Shown piece by piece: positions 6,548-15,647 of a stretch of DNA of 64,000 nt. The notes beneath the pieces were generated by a model. It saw only the letters and a list, made by a program, of their open reading frames with translations, had not been told where the DNA came from and ran no database searches. The stretch is from the NCBI GenBank assembly GCA_910579515.1, contig CAJTUV010000003.1:1-64000 (forward strand), in the 5' to 3' direction. The translations under genes were made by a program, and so were the position numbers. Source of the stretch: an uncultured Hungatella sp. Lineage in GTDB: Bacteria > Bacillota > Clostridia > Lachnospirales > Lachnospiraceae. Every line of letters starts with the position of its first letter. Position 1 is the stretch's first letter.

Positions 6548-8830
6548 ATGAGAAAAATATATGGAAAAATAACAGCATGGATTTTGGCGGCAGGTCTGGC
6601 AGTAGGTCTGCTTTCTGGCTGTCAGAAGAGGGAAGTGAATAAAATACAAGAGAGTACAGCCAGCATAGGAGTAAACGGGCAGGGGCCGATATCAGGACAT
6701 GAGCCTGAAAATTCAGGGGCATTAGGACGATACGGGGAGACGCAGATGGAACTTCCTGAGGAGATAAAAGAACAGTCCTTGTGCCAGTTTATCAGAGGAA
6801 CAGGAGGTGATTTGGAGCTGTTCACCATGAATCGGGATTCTTCGGGAACAGTGACAAAGGTTTTTCACTACAGATACCAGAATGGCGCATGGGAGAAGGA
6901 AGAGAACTGGCAGGGGGAACAGATTTTAAAAGACAGGAGTCTTGATTTGAGCCTGGTGACCTATGGCATGGACAAAGGCTGCTACATAGGAGGAACCGAT
7001 CAGGAATATCAGTTTCATCTTTTCAAGCTAAAAGAGGACGGCACAGCCACAGAACTTCTGGAAGAGGTTTTCAAGCCAAAGGACGGGAGCAGTTATGGGC
7101 TGATTCCGCCAAAGGTCGAAGTTTTAGAAAATGGGAATTTGTTAATCTACGGATACTGGGATCTCTCCCTCTATGACCCTTCTGGAGTTCTTTTGTATAC
7201 GTTTGCCAAAGACTTTTCAGGAAGCACCAGCGAGGCCAGAGGATTCTGTGAGGGAGAGGAGCTTGTGACAGTTCAGGAAGACCAGCTGGTAAGGTACAAC
7301 CTGAAAAATGGAAAGGTATTAGAGGCCATTGCCTGGGAAGAGATAAAGGGAAGCAGGGAAACAGTAATTCTATTTGGAGACGGAAACGGAGGAATTTATG
7401 CTGCCAATGAGACTGGCTTATCCCATATAAATAAGGGGGGAACCTTGTGGGAGATTCTGATGGATGGAAGTCTGAATCATATGGGCATGAGAAGCTTATT
7501 TCTTCAGCAATTTCTGCAAGGCGACCAAGGAGATTTTTATGGAGCTTTTACTAGTGAGGGAGGCAGTGGGATTCAGATTTTTCACTATGCCTATGATCAA
7601 GACCTGTCCTCAGTTCCTCCCTCTGGCCTTACGGTTTACAGTCTGACAGACAACTCTACAGTGAGGCAGGCAGCTTCCCAGTTTCAGAGCGAGCATCCAG
7701 ATATTCGGGTGGAGGTACGCACAGCCACAGAGAAAGACGGGACGGTGACAGAAGAGATGATTCAGGGACTCAACACAGAGCTGTTAAGCGGTAAAGGAGC
7801 CGACGTGCTGATTTTGGACGGACTTCCTGTTGATTCCTATATAGAAAAAGGAATTCTCATGGATCTAAGCAGTCTGGTGGGCGAATTGGAAACTTCTGAA
7901 GAGATGTTAAACAATCTTTTAGAAGGGTTTCGACAGGAGGATGGGGCCATCTATCAGGTTCCGGCCAGAATAGAGATTCCGGTATTGTTAGGAGAGGATA
8001 AGGCGATTGCAGCTTATTCCAGCCTGGGGACAATGGCAGGATATAAAGGCGAGAGACCGCTAGTCCCCATAGAGATTTATGAAAATCTGCTTCGTATGAC
8101 GGCAAGGCTTCAGTATGAAGAATTGTTTATAAATGGAAAGGGACTGGCAGACCGTGACACCCTGATCCGTTATCTGGAGACCGTGAGGGTGATCGGAGAA
8201 GCCAGCAATTCGAAAAACTCATTTACGGAGGAGGAAGGGAAGACTTATTGGGTAAGCAACCATGTGCAGCCCAGCGGAATAAGGGATTCAGCCATACAGT
8301 ACGATGCAGGGCATTGCGACAGCGGAATCGCCAGCTTTGGCTGCTTTATGGATTTATGTATACCGGTAGAGGTGAGAAGTCACTCTGATAAAACCAGAAT
8401 GGTTTCTGTGGGAAAGCTTTACCTGCCTTTGACGCTGACAGGAATCAACCGCTCAACCGCCAATGAGGATATGGCAAAAGAATTTGTCCGCTGTCTCTTG
8501 TCCTTTGAGGTACAGAAGGAAGAGCTTTACGATGGATTTCCGGTAAACAAAAAGGCATTGGAAACTATTACGGAGAGAGAGAAAGAAAGCTGGTCTGTAG
8601 GCTCTTCTGCTGGAGACGGCAGCTATGAAATCCATGCAGATTGGCCTGACCTGGAAACCAGGCGGGAGGTGGCATCGATGATAGAAGCTTTAACGATACC
8701 GGCTGTAGTAGATGAGACCATGATGAATATGATTGTGGAGGGTTCCAGGGATTATTATGACAACAAGGAAAATGTGGAAGCTGCAGCGGATAAAATTCTT
8801 CGGAAGCTGTCTATTTATCTGGCGGAGTAA
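6548..8830 (+). CDS. Large substrate-binding lipoprotein with N-terminal extension
   Basis: A 760-residue lipoprotein (MRKIYGKITAW..., lipobox LLSG-Cys). AAGGAGG lies five bases before ATG 6548, which favours it over ATG 6545. Residues about 360-760 resemble a family 1 sugar-binding ABC protein, starting at LTVYSLTDNSTVRQAASQFQSEHPDI and containing a typical LLSGKGADVLILDG segment. The first 340 residues after the lipid anchor are extra: they are beta-rich with recurring short strands (NLLIYGYWDLSLYD, GGIYAANETGLSHI, DFYGAFTSEGG) and may be a beta-propeller. Ordinary sugar-binding proteins have about 430 residues. It heads an operon with two permeases, an HlyD-like adaptor and a MacB-domain protein. 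The ligand is unknown. Confidence 0.85.
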   Translation: MRKIYGKITAWILAAGLAVGLLSGCQKREVNKIQESTASIGVNGQGPISGHEPENSGALGRYGETQMELPEEIKEQSLCQFIRGTGGDLELFTMNRDSSGTVTKVFHYRYQNGAWEKEENWQGEQILKDRSLDLSLVTYGMDKGCYIGGTDQEYQFHLFKLKEDGTATELLEEVFKPKDGSSYGLIPPKVEVLENGNLLIYGYWDLSLYDPSGVLLYTFAKDFSGSTSEARGFCEGEELVTVQEDQLVRYNLKNGKVLEAIAWEEIKGSRETVILFGDGNGGIYAANETGLSHINKGGTLWEILMDGSLNHMGMRSLFLQQFLQGDQGDFYGAFTSEGGSGIQIFHYAYDQDLSSVPPSGLTVYSLTDNSTVRQAASQFQSEHPDIRVEVRTATEKDGTVTEEMIQGLNTELLSGKGADVLILDGLPVDSYIEKGILMDLSSLVGELETSEEMLNNLLEGFRQEDGAIYQVPARIEIPVLLGEDKAIAAYSSLGTMAGYKGERPLVPIEIYENLLRMTARLQYEELFINGKGLADRDTLIRYLETVRVIGEASNSKNSFTEEEGKTYWVSNHVQPSGIRDSAIQYDAGHCDSGIASFGCFMDLCIPVEVRSHSDKTRMVSVGKLYLPLTLTGINRSTANEDMAKEFVRCLLSFEVQKEELYDGFPVNKKALETITEREKESWSVGSSAGDGSYEIHADWPDLETRREVASMIEALTIPAVVDETMMNMIVEGSRDYYDNKENVEAAADKILRKLSIYLAE

Positions 8831-9704
8831 GGGGGGAAAGAAAAAGCTTCTTCCCTGGCTGTTTCTTACTCCCAGCCTTGTTGGAGTGATTGTGTTTACG
8901 GGCATTCCGTTTTTGGATGTGATAAAGCGTTCCTTTCAGGATGCTATGGGAACCAGGTTTATGGGATTAAGGAATTACCAGGCAGTGTTGGAAAATTCGG
9001 CTTTTCGTCTGGCGACTGGAAATACAGTACGATTTTTGGCAGTGTGTATGCCGCTTTTGCTGCTGCTCTCTCTGGGGATGGCTCTTTTGATTTCCAGCAG
9101 TGCAGAACAGAACAGATTAAGGGATCAGGGGATGGGGATTTTTAGGACCACCCTGGTCCTTCCCATGACGATTCCTGCGGCCAGCATGGTCCTTGTTTGG
9201 AAAATTATTTTATGTCCAGAGGGAACGCTTAATCAGCTTTTGGCTGGGGTGACGGGAACTGTTTGGGAGACAGATTGGGCGTTTTCCCAGTGGGCCTTTC
9301 CGGTTCTTATCATCACGTATTTGTGGAAGCACGCTGGGTATGATATGATTTTATGGCTGGCAGGCCTTTGGGGGATTTCGGGGGAATTGTACGAGGCGGC
9401 TAAAATAGACGGAGCTGGGGCATGGGCCAGAATGTGGTATATCACACTGCCTGGTTTAACGGGGACTTTTGGTCTGGTAGGGGTTCTTTCCATTGTCAAC
9501 TCTTTTCGGGTATACAGGGAAGCGTATCTTTTGGCAGGTTCTTATCCGGAACCGTCTATTTATCTGATTCCTCATTTGTTTGCCCATTGGTTTCTCAGCC
9601 TGGATGTGCAGAAAATGACGGCTGCTGCAGTGATGATGGTAGGGGCGGCTGTGCTGCCTATGGCTGTGGCTTTGGTGATAAGAAGGAGGAGTGATGGGCA
9701 GTGA
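8772..9704 (+). CDS. ABC transporter permease, sugar type (MalF-like)
   Basis: The mature protein starts near KKKLLPWLFLTPSLVGVIVFTGIPFLD and has six membrane spans with the EAA-loop motif YEAAKIDGAGAWARMWYITLPGL. The start is uncertain: no ATG, GTG or TTG lies at the expected position just after the lipoprotein stop (8830). The frame offers ATG 8733, 8757 or 8772 inside the lipoprotein gene; I list 8772 as the least overlapping. A rare start codon or a sequence error in the GGGGGG run at 8831-8836 is also possible. It works with the next permease and an unlinked ATPase. Confidence 0.85.
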   Translation: MWKLQRIKFFGSCLFIWRSKGGKKKLLPWLFLTPSLVGVIVFTGIPFLDVIKRSFQDAMGTRFMGLRNYQAVLENSAFRLATGNTVRFLAVCMPLLLLLSLGMALLISSSAEQNRLRDQGMGIFRTTLVLPMTIPAASMVLVWKIILCPEGTLNQLLAGVTGTVWETDWAFSQWAFPVLIITYLWKHAGYDMILWLAGLWGISGELYEAAKIDGAGAWARMWYITLPGLTGTFGLVGVLSIVNSFRVYREAYLLAGSYPEPSIYLIPHLFAHWFLSLDVQKMTAAAVMMVGAAVLPMAVALVIRRRSDGQ

Positions 9705-10546
9705 AAAAAAGAAAAAAGTGGATTAGGATGGCCCTTTTTTTCGTCTGTCTTTTTGTGTGGCTACCTCTTCTGGTTATGATATCCGGGGCTTTGATGCCAG
9801 CGGACGAGCTGTACTGGCGTTATCTGTCGCCTTTGGGATTAGGGAAGGACAAAGTAAGGCTGGCATTTCTGCCTACCTATCCGTCTTTGGAGGCTCTTTG
9901 GGAGCTGCTTTTTTGTTCCCCCGGATTTTTTGTAATGTTTTGGAATTCCTGCATTCAGGTCCTTCCCATGCTGGCGGGGCAATGTTTGGTTGGGGCCCCG
10001 GCAGCATGGGCTTTTGCAAAATTTTCTTTTCCAGGAAAACGAACGCTGTTTGGAGCCTACGTCCTCTTGATGGTGCTTCCGTTTCAGGTAACCCAGGTGT
10101 CCAACTATCTGGTTCTTGACCGGATTGGACTTATGAATACCCATCTGGCTCTTATTATCCCGGGAATCTGGTCCACTCTGCCTGTTTTTATCATGACAAA
10201 ATCGTTCGAAACCATTCCCAGACAATTACTGGAAGCTGCTTATTTGGACGGCGCAGGAGATGTTTATACATTTCTCCACATTGGGATGCCTTTAGGATAT
10301 CCGGCGGTTGTCACCGCATTGATGTTGAGCTTTGTGGAAGGGTGGAATTCCCTGGAACAGCCTATCACTTATTTGAAAGACAAGACTTTATGGCCTCTTT
10401 CTTTGTATCTTCCAGACATTGCAAAGGACAAAGCCTCCGTTGCATTTGCGGCGGCTTTGGTTACCTGTCTTTTGCCAGCCCTCGTTTATCTGAATTGTCA
10501 GGAGGAGTTAGAGCAGGGAGTGGCAACTTCGGGACTTAAGCAGTGA
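9701..10546 (+). CDS. ABC transporter permease, sugar type (MalG-like)
   Basis: A 281-residue permease that starts with GTG, overlapping the previous stop by four bases (GTGA), after AAGGAGG. Six membrane spans are visible, and the EAA motif is LEAAYLDGAGDVYTFLHIGMPLGYPAVV. It is the partner of the MalF-like permease. No ATP-binding gene is found in the operon. Confidence 0.92.
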   Translation: MKKRKKWIRMALFFVCLFVWLPLLVMISGALMPADELYWRYLSPLGLGKDKVRLAFLPTYPSLEALWELLFCSPGFFVMFWNSCIQVLPMLAGQCLVGAPAAWAFAKFSFPGKRTLFGAYVLLMVLPFQVTQVSNYLVLDRIGLMNTHLALIIPGIWSTLPVFIMTKSFETIPRQLLEAAYLDGAGDVYTFLHIGMPLGYPAVVTALMLSFVEGWNSLEQPITYLKDKTLWPLSLYLPDIAKDKASVAFAAALVTCLLPALVYLNCQEELEQGVATSGLKQ

Positions 10547-12249
10547 GAACTAAAGAGATGAAACGGAAAGGAGACCTATCAGTGAGACGATGGATGTTAG
10601 TGGGATTTTTTCTTTTTATGGGTTTTTGCACCGTCGCTTCCAGAGTATATGACAGCGTTACAGTCCCCAAGGTGTTAACCACATCGGCAAAGCAAAAATC
10701 AGTAGAGGTGACAGCAGAGGGGCAGGGAACGGTGAAAGCGAAGGCGCGGAAGATCTACCCGGTTTATGGCGGCCTTCGAGTGGGACAAATGGAGGTGCTG
10801 CCAGGAAGCCAGGTTCAGGAAGGGGACTGTCTGTTTTGGTATGACGGGACTTCTATGGCAGAGAAACGAGAGGAACTTTTGCGGGAGTTGGAACAGTTGG
10901 ATTTAGATCTGGAAAAAGAACAGATTTCTCAGGAAAGTTATATAGGACTTACTCAGACAGAGGCGGCACAGTGGGAACTGGAACTGGCCCTTAGGGAGCT
11001 TGCACAAGGGCAGACAGAATTTGAGGAAATTTTTGCAGATTACAATGAGGAAGTGGCAAGGATTCACAAGGAGTATGAGGACAGCATGGATTTGACCGAA
11101 GAGGAGTTGTGGCGGCAGCAGGAAAAGGAGTGGGAAGAGGCCAGACAGAATCTCCTTGCGGCGAAAAATTCCAGGGATCAGGAACTTTTGGCAGCGGAGA
11201 GGAAGATTGAGGATCTGGAGGAGGAACTGGATCTTATTTCTGACGAGGATGAGAATACGGTGAAAAAGCTGGAAAAGCAGTTAGAACGGGCCAGAGAGGA
11301 CTTGGAGGATTTGAGAAATTTTTGGGAGGACAGAGTGGACTATACCAGATTTCAACTTGATGTGGTGGATGATCAGGAGAATAGAATTCACGCCGGTTTG
11401 ACCAGCGTCCAGGAAGCAAGGAAGGAGTCTTATGAGGCGGCCATAAAACAAGCGGAGGAAGAACTGGAAATAGCACAAAATACATTGGAAGACCAGAGAA
11501 AAGCTGTGGAGAAGGCTCAGTGGCAGGTTCATACAGCAAAGAAGCAGGACGGAGCCGCACGGATGTCATCAGAGCAGAAAAAGAGAATCTCTGACTTGAC
11601 CATTAAGGGGTTGAAGCTGGACAGGGAGGTAAAGGAGAAGGAGTTGAAAATTTTGGAAGAGATGATCAGAACAGGAGGCCAAGTGACAGCTATGGAAGCG
11701 GGGGTGGTGGTGGATTTGGAGATTTCTTCAGGGAAGACCACCACAGGAGAGGAACTTCTTTCTCTGGCGGTGAACGACAGCCAGTTTGAGGGAAGTTTTC
11801 TAAAAGAGGAGCAGAAGATTACTGTAGGAGATCGGATAAAAATCAGCATTCCGGGAACCAATAAGACGAAAGAGGCTGTGATCGCCCGAATAAACCTTTT
11901 AGAAGAAACAGAAGGGATTTTTCAGGCGGATTTAGAGGATTTGGAGCTCCCTCTGGGAACAGTAACCAGTTATGTTTGTACGAAACAGTCTGATATGTTT
12001 CCAAAAGTAATCCCTGTAACCGGGCTTCGAAAGGATATGAAGGGGTATTATTGTCTGGTGGCAAGGGCTTCGTCTTCCATTTTGGGAGAAGAATTTCGGG
12101 CAGAGAGAGTAGAGGTCCAGGTAATCTATGAGGGAAGCCAGGAAGTGGCGGTAGAAGGCGCTTTATTTGACGGGGACCAGGTGATTGTGGGGGAGAATCA
12201 GGCTATTGGTGAGGGAAGCAGAGTAAGGCTGATGTCAGATTTTTATTAG
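10543..12249 (+). CDS. HlyD-like membrane-fusion (adaptor) protein
   Basis: A 568-residue protein with an N-terminal membrane anchor (about residues 16-34, WMLVGFFLFMGFCTVA). A first half lipoyl/barrel segment (VTAEGQGTVKAKARKIYPVYGGLRVGQMEVLPGSQVQEGD) is followed by a long alpha-helical coiled coil (about 105-385, very rich in E, K, L and Q), then a second half lipoyl segment (TAMEAGVVVDLEISSGKTTTGEELLSLA) and a beta-barrel end. This is the architecture of HlyD/MacA-type adaptors, though the coiled coil is unusually long. It overlaps the upstream permease gene by four bases (GTG start). An efflux adaptor in an operon with a sugar-importer pair is odd; see findings. Confidence 0.85.
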   Translation: MRTKEMKRKGDLSVRRWMLVGFFLFMGFCTVASRVYDSVTVPKVLTTSAKQKSVEVTAEGQGTVKAKARKIYPVYGGLRVGQMEVLPGSQVQEGDCLFWYDGTSMAEKREELLRELEQLDLDLEKEQISQESYIGLTQTEAAQWELELALRELAQGQTEFEEIFADYNEEVARIHKEYEDSMDLTEEELWRQQEKEWEEARQNLLAAKNSRDQELLAAERKIEDLEEELDLISDEDENTVKKLEKQLERAREDLEDLRNFWEDRVDYTRFQLDVVDDQENRIHAGLTSVQEARKESYEAAIKQAEEELEIAQNTLEDQRKAVEKAQWQVHTAKKQDGAARMSSEQKKRISDLTIKGLKLDREVKEKELKILEEMIRTGGQVTAMEAGVVVDLEISSGKTTTGEELLSLAVNDSQFEGSFLKEEQKITVGDRIKISIPGTNKTKEAVIARINLLEETEGIFQADLEDLELPLGTVTSYVCTKQSDMFPKVIPVTGLRKDMKGYYCLVARASSSILGEEFRAERVEVQVIYEGSQEVAVEGALFDGDQVIVGENQAIGEGSRVRLMSDFY

Positions 12250-12846
12250 ATGGATAAGGTGAGGCGAAAAGGGATGGCTCAGGTTTTGGCAAAGGTGGGT
12301 TTTGCAATCTGTATCCTGGCTGTGACAGGAATGGCTGTCTGGTATTGGATGTTTTCCAGGCCTTACTGTGTTTATGTCGACTGCCGAGGGCAGGGATTTG
12401 ATGTTGAGACTGTGAAACAGTGGGAAAGGCGGGGAGAGCAGGGCGCTTTTGGAATGCGAAAGGTAGCAGGCTGGCGGATTGAGAAACAGCAGATTATCTG
12501 TTGTGCGAGTACTTACAGAAGACAGAGGGCTAAAATTATCTGTGTGTATGGTGCTATGGATTTAGTGGACCCAGGGGACATTTTATCAGGACGTTATGGA
12601 TTGGCAATGGGAGGAGATTATTGCGTTCTCAGCAAAGATTTAGCCAGACATCTGTTTGGCAGCGTGCAGGTAGCTGGGGAGTGGGTGAAGATGGGGACAG
12701 AGAAAATGATGGTGGCAGGAGTCGTAGATAAAGAAGGGGACTTTTTGATGCGGCCTGTAGCAGAAGGGAGTATGGAGGAGGTGGCTGTGGAATTTAAAGG
12801 CTGCATGGGGGCAGCGAGTAAGGTAAAGGAACTGATGAGGGAGTAA
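12250..12846 (+). CDS. Single-span protein with MacB-type extracytoplasmic domain
   Basis: A 198-residue protein that starts immediately after the stop of the adaptor gene. One membrane span lies at about residues 12-35; the rest is predicted outside. Segments such as GDILSGRYGLAMGGDYCVLSKDLARHLFGS and MGTEKMMVAGVVDKEGDFLMRP are like the periplasmic core domain (MacB_PCD) of FtsX/MacB permeases. The usual C-terminal three-span permease domain is absent, so this looks like a domain working alone. With the HlyD-like partner it resembles a dissected MacAB pump without its ATPase and channel. Function unknown. Confidence 0.65.
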   Translation: MDKVRRKGMAQVLAKVGFAICILAVTGMAVWYWMFSRPYCVYVDCRGQGFDVETVKQWERRGEQGAFGMRKVAGWRIEKQQIICCASTYRRQRAKIICVYGAMDLVDPGDILSGRYGLAMGGDYCVLSKDLARHLFGSVQVAGEWVKMGTEKMMVAGVVDKEGDFLMRPVAEGSMEEVAVEFKGCMGAASKVKELMRE

Positions 12847-12879
12847 TATGGACAATCTAAAAAACCTATTCCGATTTTG

Positions 12880-12926
12880 GGAGGGTCGCTGCAAAACGCA
12901 AAACGGTTTGACAGCGGCCCTCTCTT
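12880..12926. terminator. Terminator between convergent operons
   Basis: GGAGGGTCGCTG and CAGCGGCCCTC pair (one bulge) around a 20-base loop, followed by TCTTTAAT. It can serve both the adaptor operon and the minus-strand LacI gene. Confidence 0.7.
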
Positions 12927-12929
12927 TAA

Positions 12930-13979
12930 TCAGAGATTTTTAAGTTCATCTTTCTCTGTGGTCGCTCTCCGAAAAAGGACTGGGGTTATGACCTTATGGA
13001 TGGGCTTTTCCAGAGGAAGAGGTTTTCTTTTTTTGCGTTCGTTCATCTGCTCTACAAGCAAACTTACCGCTTCATATGCCAGTTTGTCAATCTGTTGTCC
13101 GATGGTGCTGATGGGAAATATGGCTTCTCTGGATATGGGGGAGTTATCAAAACCTACAATCAGCCAATCGTCTGGCAGGTAGCCGTATCTGCGTATCAGA
13201 AGATTGAGAAGAACGTTGGCATGGGTGTCGTTGGATACAAAAATCCCCTTTTTCTGACTGGAATAGTGGGCGGCCAGATACTCCAGGGCGGAAAGAAGCA
13301 CAGATTGAGCTACCTGGTGGGAATGGCCCAGTTCTCTTAGAAGGATTTCATGTTTCAGACCGTGCTCTTTGCAAAAGTTGGAGAATCCCAGAAGACGTCC
13401 ATAGGCAGGTACGTTTTCATTGGTGGGAGAGTTGACGTGAATGAGGACGTCGCATTTATGTCTGGCCAGAAGGCTGGCGGCCTGGTATCCTCCCATATAG
13501 TTGTCTGTATTTACGCTGGATATAGATTCATCTTCTCTCTCGATTGTGACAATGGGAATGGGGAGCCTGGCCAATTCTTCTGAGGGGATGGTATGGCTTA
13601 GAATAATCATGCCCTCGATTTTATAGGCCAGCAGCTCCTGAATGTAGCGCCGCTCTGTCTCTTCCTGTTTGTTTCCGATGAAAACGAGGAATTTGTAGCC
13701 GAAGGTTTCATAGGTGGACAAAATCTGATTCAGCATTTCTGAGTAATAGTGATGATACAAATCAGGAATGATGATGCCTACAAATTCTGTTTTTCCGTTG
13801 GCCAGGATTCGGGCCACCTTGTTTTCCTTGTAGTTTAATTTGACTAAAGCATCTGCTATGATTTCCTGATTCTCCAGAGTGAGGGAATCGGGATTGTTAA
13901 AGTAACGGGAGATAGTGGTCTTTGAAAAATTGGTGTATTTTGCAATGTCGTTAAAAGTTGGGTTCTTTTTTTGGGTCAT
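12930..13979 (-). CDS. LacI-family transcriptional regulator (1)
   Basis: A 349-residue regulator. ATG 13979 (MTQKKNPTFNDIAKYTN) is chosen because AAGGAAAGAGA lies before it and because the helix-turn-helix (FNDIAKYTNFSKTTISRYFNN) then begins at the N terminus. The hinge and effector domain follow (EFVGIIIPDLYHHYYSEML...). Its promoter reads TTGTTT (14034-14039), 17 bases, TATACT (14011-14016). Immediately upstream is an AAGTAACCGGTT site shared with the promoter at 19283, so this protein is a good candidate to control both itself and the fructoside operon. The divergent partner is the importer operon at 14243. Confidence 0.9.
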   Translation of the reverse strand: MTQKKNPTFNDIAKYTNFSKTTISRYFNNPDSLTLENQEIIADALVKLNYKENKVARILANGKTEFVGIIIPDLYHHYYSEMLNQILSTYETFGYKFLVFIGNKQEETERRYIQELLAYKIEGMIILSHTIPSEELARLPIPIVTIEREDESISSVNTDNYMGGYQAASLLARHKCDVLIHVNSPTNENVPAYGRLLGFSNFCKEHGLKHEILLRELGHSHQVAQSVLLSALEYLAAHYSSQKKGIFVSNDTHANVLLNLLIRRYGYLPDDWLIVGFDNSPISREAIFPISTIGQQIDKLAYEAVSLLVEQMNERKKRKPLPLEKPIHKVITPVLFRRATTEKDELKNL

Positions 13980-14010
13980 GTTGATGTCTCTCTTTCCTTG
14001 AGGTATGTTT

Positions 14011-14064
14011 AGTATAGCAAAAGAGAGAAAGATAAACAAGGGATAAGCGGTTAAGTAACCGGTT
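14011..14064 (-). promoter_or_regulatory. Promoter and operator of LacI gene 1
   Basis: On the minus strand TTGTTT and TATACT are 17 bases apart (14011-14039). At 14053-14064, just upstream of the -35 box, AAGTAACCGGTT is identical to 19319-19330. The overlapping arms CGGTTA and TAACCG (14048-14061) are also symmetric. Confidence 0.6.
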
Positions 14065-14148
14065 TTGTAAAATATGTATATTTTTTTTTCGAAAATACAG
14101 CATTAGTCACAAATCAATCGCATTTTGGAGAAAATGACAAAAAAGTAA

Positions 14149-14201
14149 TTGACTACATGGGTAAACTGCATTATAATTCCAATATCGAACGCGTTCGATA
14201 T
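14149..14201 (+). promoter_or_regulatory. Promoter with LacI-type operator
   Basis: TTGACT (14149-14154), 17 bases and TATAAT (14172-14177) form a near-consensus promoter. It is followed at 14182-14201 by a perfect 20-bp palindrome (ATATCGAACG and its mirror) with the central CG typical of LacI-family operators. The palindrome covers the expected transcription start, so binding should repress. Confidence 0.88.
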
Positions 14202-14242
14202 AAGCAAAAAGGCAAAAAATGGAAAAGAAGGGAGAACGGAAG

Positions 14243-15622
14243 ATGAAAAAAATACACAAAAGAGCATTATGTGGTCTTGTGAGCGGGATCTTGGTTCTTG
14301 GAACGGCAGGCTGCTCAGGAGAGAGTAAAACCGTTGAGACGAAGTCTCAGGTTCAGAACCAGACAGCGCAGAATGAGGAATCTCAGGCTTTGACACAGGC
14401 AGTCCAGGAAGGCGGAAAAGATATTACAGTGTGGATTCCGTCGAATCTGGTGGAGACGGAGCGTGATTATTATTACAAAATGCTGGGAGAGATTGACGAG
14501 GCTCATGAGGAATTTCAGATTAAGATCTCTGAACAGGCGGATTTGTCAAATCAGCTTCTGTCCGCAATTATTTCGGATGATCTTCCAGATTTAACCATGT
14601 CTGACGGAAACCGTCTGGGTGTGTTTTGCCATGCAGGGGTATTTTTACCTCTTGACGATTATTTCTCAGATGATATCAAAAAGGACTTACTCCCATCTGT
14701 TATTGATGAATGCACGTATGCACCGGAAGGAAAACTGTACAATATTGCTCAGTTTGACTCAGGGCTGGCTCTTTGGGCTAACAAGTCTATGCTTGAGGAG
14801 GTAGGAGCCAGAATTCCGAAAAGCTATAAAGAGGCATGGGACAGAGCAGAGTTTGAGGAGATTTGTCAAAAGTTAAAGGACAAAGGATACTGGGCTTTGG
14901 ATGTGGGACAGTCGGATACTACAGGCTCCAAGTTTTACTATACATACCTTCCTGTTGTAAAAAGCTTTGGCGGTGATTGGATGGACAGGACTACAATGGA
15001 AGCAAAAGGCGCACTAGACAGCGACGCCACCATTGAGGCGGCGGAGTATCTTTATTGGCTGGGACAGCAGGGATATATTGATGTGATGGCTGACAGTGAT
15101 GACGGCTATTATGGAAAAAAGAACACTTGTATGCTTTTATATGGTCATTGGATGGCGCCTCAGGTACAAGAGCTTTTAGGTGAGGACGGCATTCTGGTTC
15201 CGATTCCGAATTTTGGACATGGCGTTTATACAGGGAGCGGATCTCAGACATGGGGTATTACGACAAAGGCAGAGAAAAATGGGACAGTAGAGGAATGTGC
15301 TGTAATACTGAAAGAACTTTTGAAACCGGAATATGTTCAGGGAATGTCCGATGCAAACGGTTCTATACCAGGTCTTAGATCGGTTCTTGAAAAGGACCCT
15401 AAATATGCAGAGGGTGGTGCGTTATATTTGTTCCGCGAGCAGTTAGAAGGTGGAATCGCAGTAAACCGTCCTCATACTCCGGCGGCGGTCTATGTACGGG
15501 CTACCATTGGTCAGACGCTCAGGGATATTCTGGCATATGGAAATGCAAAAGAGGCGATGGAAGAAATCACAGCGGATATTGACCAGTTGATTGAGGACAA
15601 CAATTATAACAGTAAACAATAA
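14243..15622 (+). CDS. Sugar ABC transporter substrate-binding lipoprotein
   Basis: A 459-residue family 1 binding protein. ATG 14243 is used because GAACGGAAG precedes it and because the protein then starts with a clean lipoprotein signal (MKKIHKRALCGLVSGILVLGTAG-Cys). Mature features include KDITVWIPSNL at the first strand, LLSAIISDDLPDLTMSDGN and DSGLALWANKSML. It is the first gene of a five-gene operon (binding protein, two permeases, phosphoesterase, LacI regulator) under the promoter at 14149. The sugar is not evident, and no glycosidase lies within the operon. Confidence 0.93.
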   Translation: MKKIHKRALCGLVSGILVLGTAGCSGESKTVETKSQVQNQTAQNEESQALTQAVQEGGKDITVWIPSNLVETERDYYYKMLGEIDEAHEEFQIKISEQADLSNQLLSAIISDDLPDLTMSDGNRLGVFCHAGVFLPLDDYFSDDIKKDLLPSVIDECTYAPEGKLYNIAQFDSGLALWANKSMLEEVGARIPKSYKEAWDRAEFEEICQKLKDKGYWALDVGQSDTTGSKFYYTYLPVVKSFGGDWMDRTTMEAKGALDSDATIEAAEYLYWLGQQGYIDVMADSDDGYYGKKNTCMLLYGHWMAPQVQELLGEDGILVPIPNFGHGVYTGSGSQTWGITTKAEKNGTVEECAVILKELLKPEYVQGMSDANGSIPGLRSVLEKDPKYAEGGALYLFREQLEGGIAVNRPHTPAAVYVRATIGQTLRDILAYGNAKEAMEEITADIDQLIEDNNYNSKQ

Positions 15623-15647
15623 GAAATTTATCAGAGGGATGAGCCTT

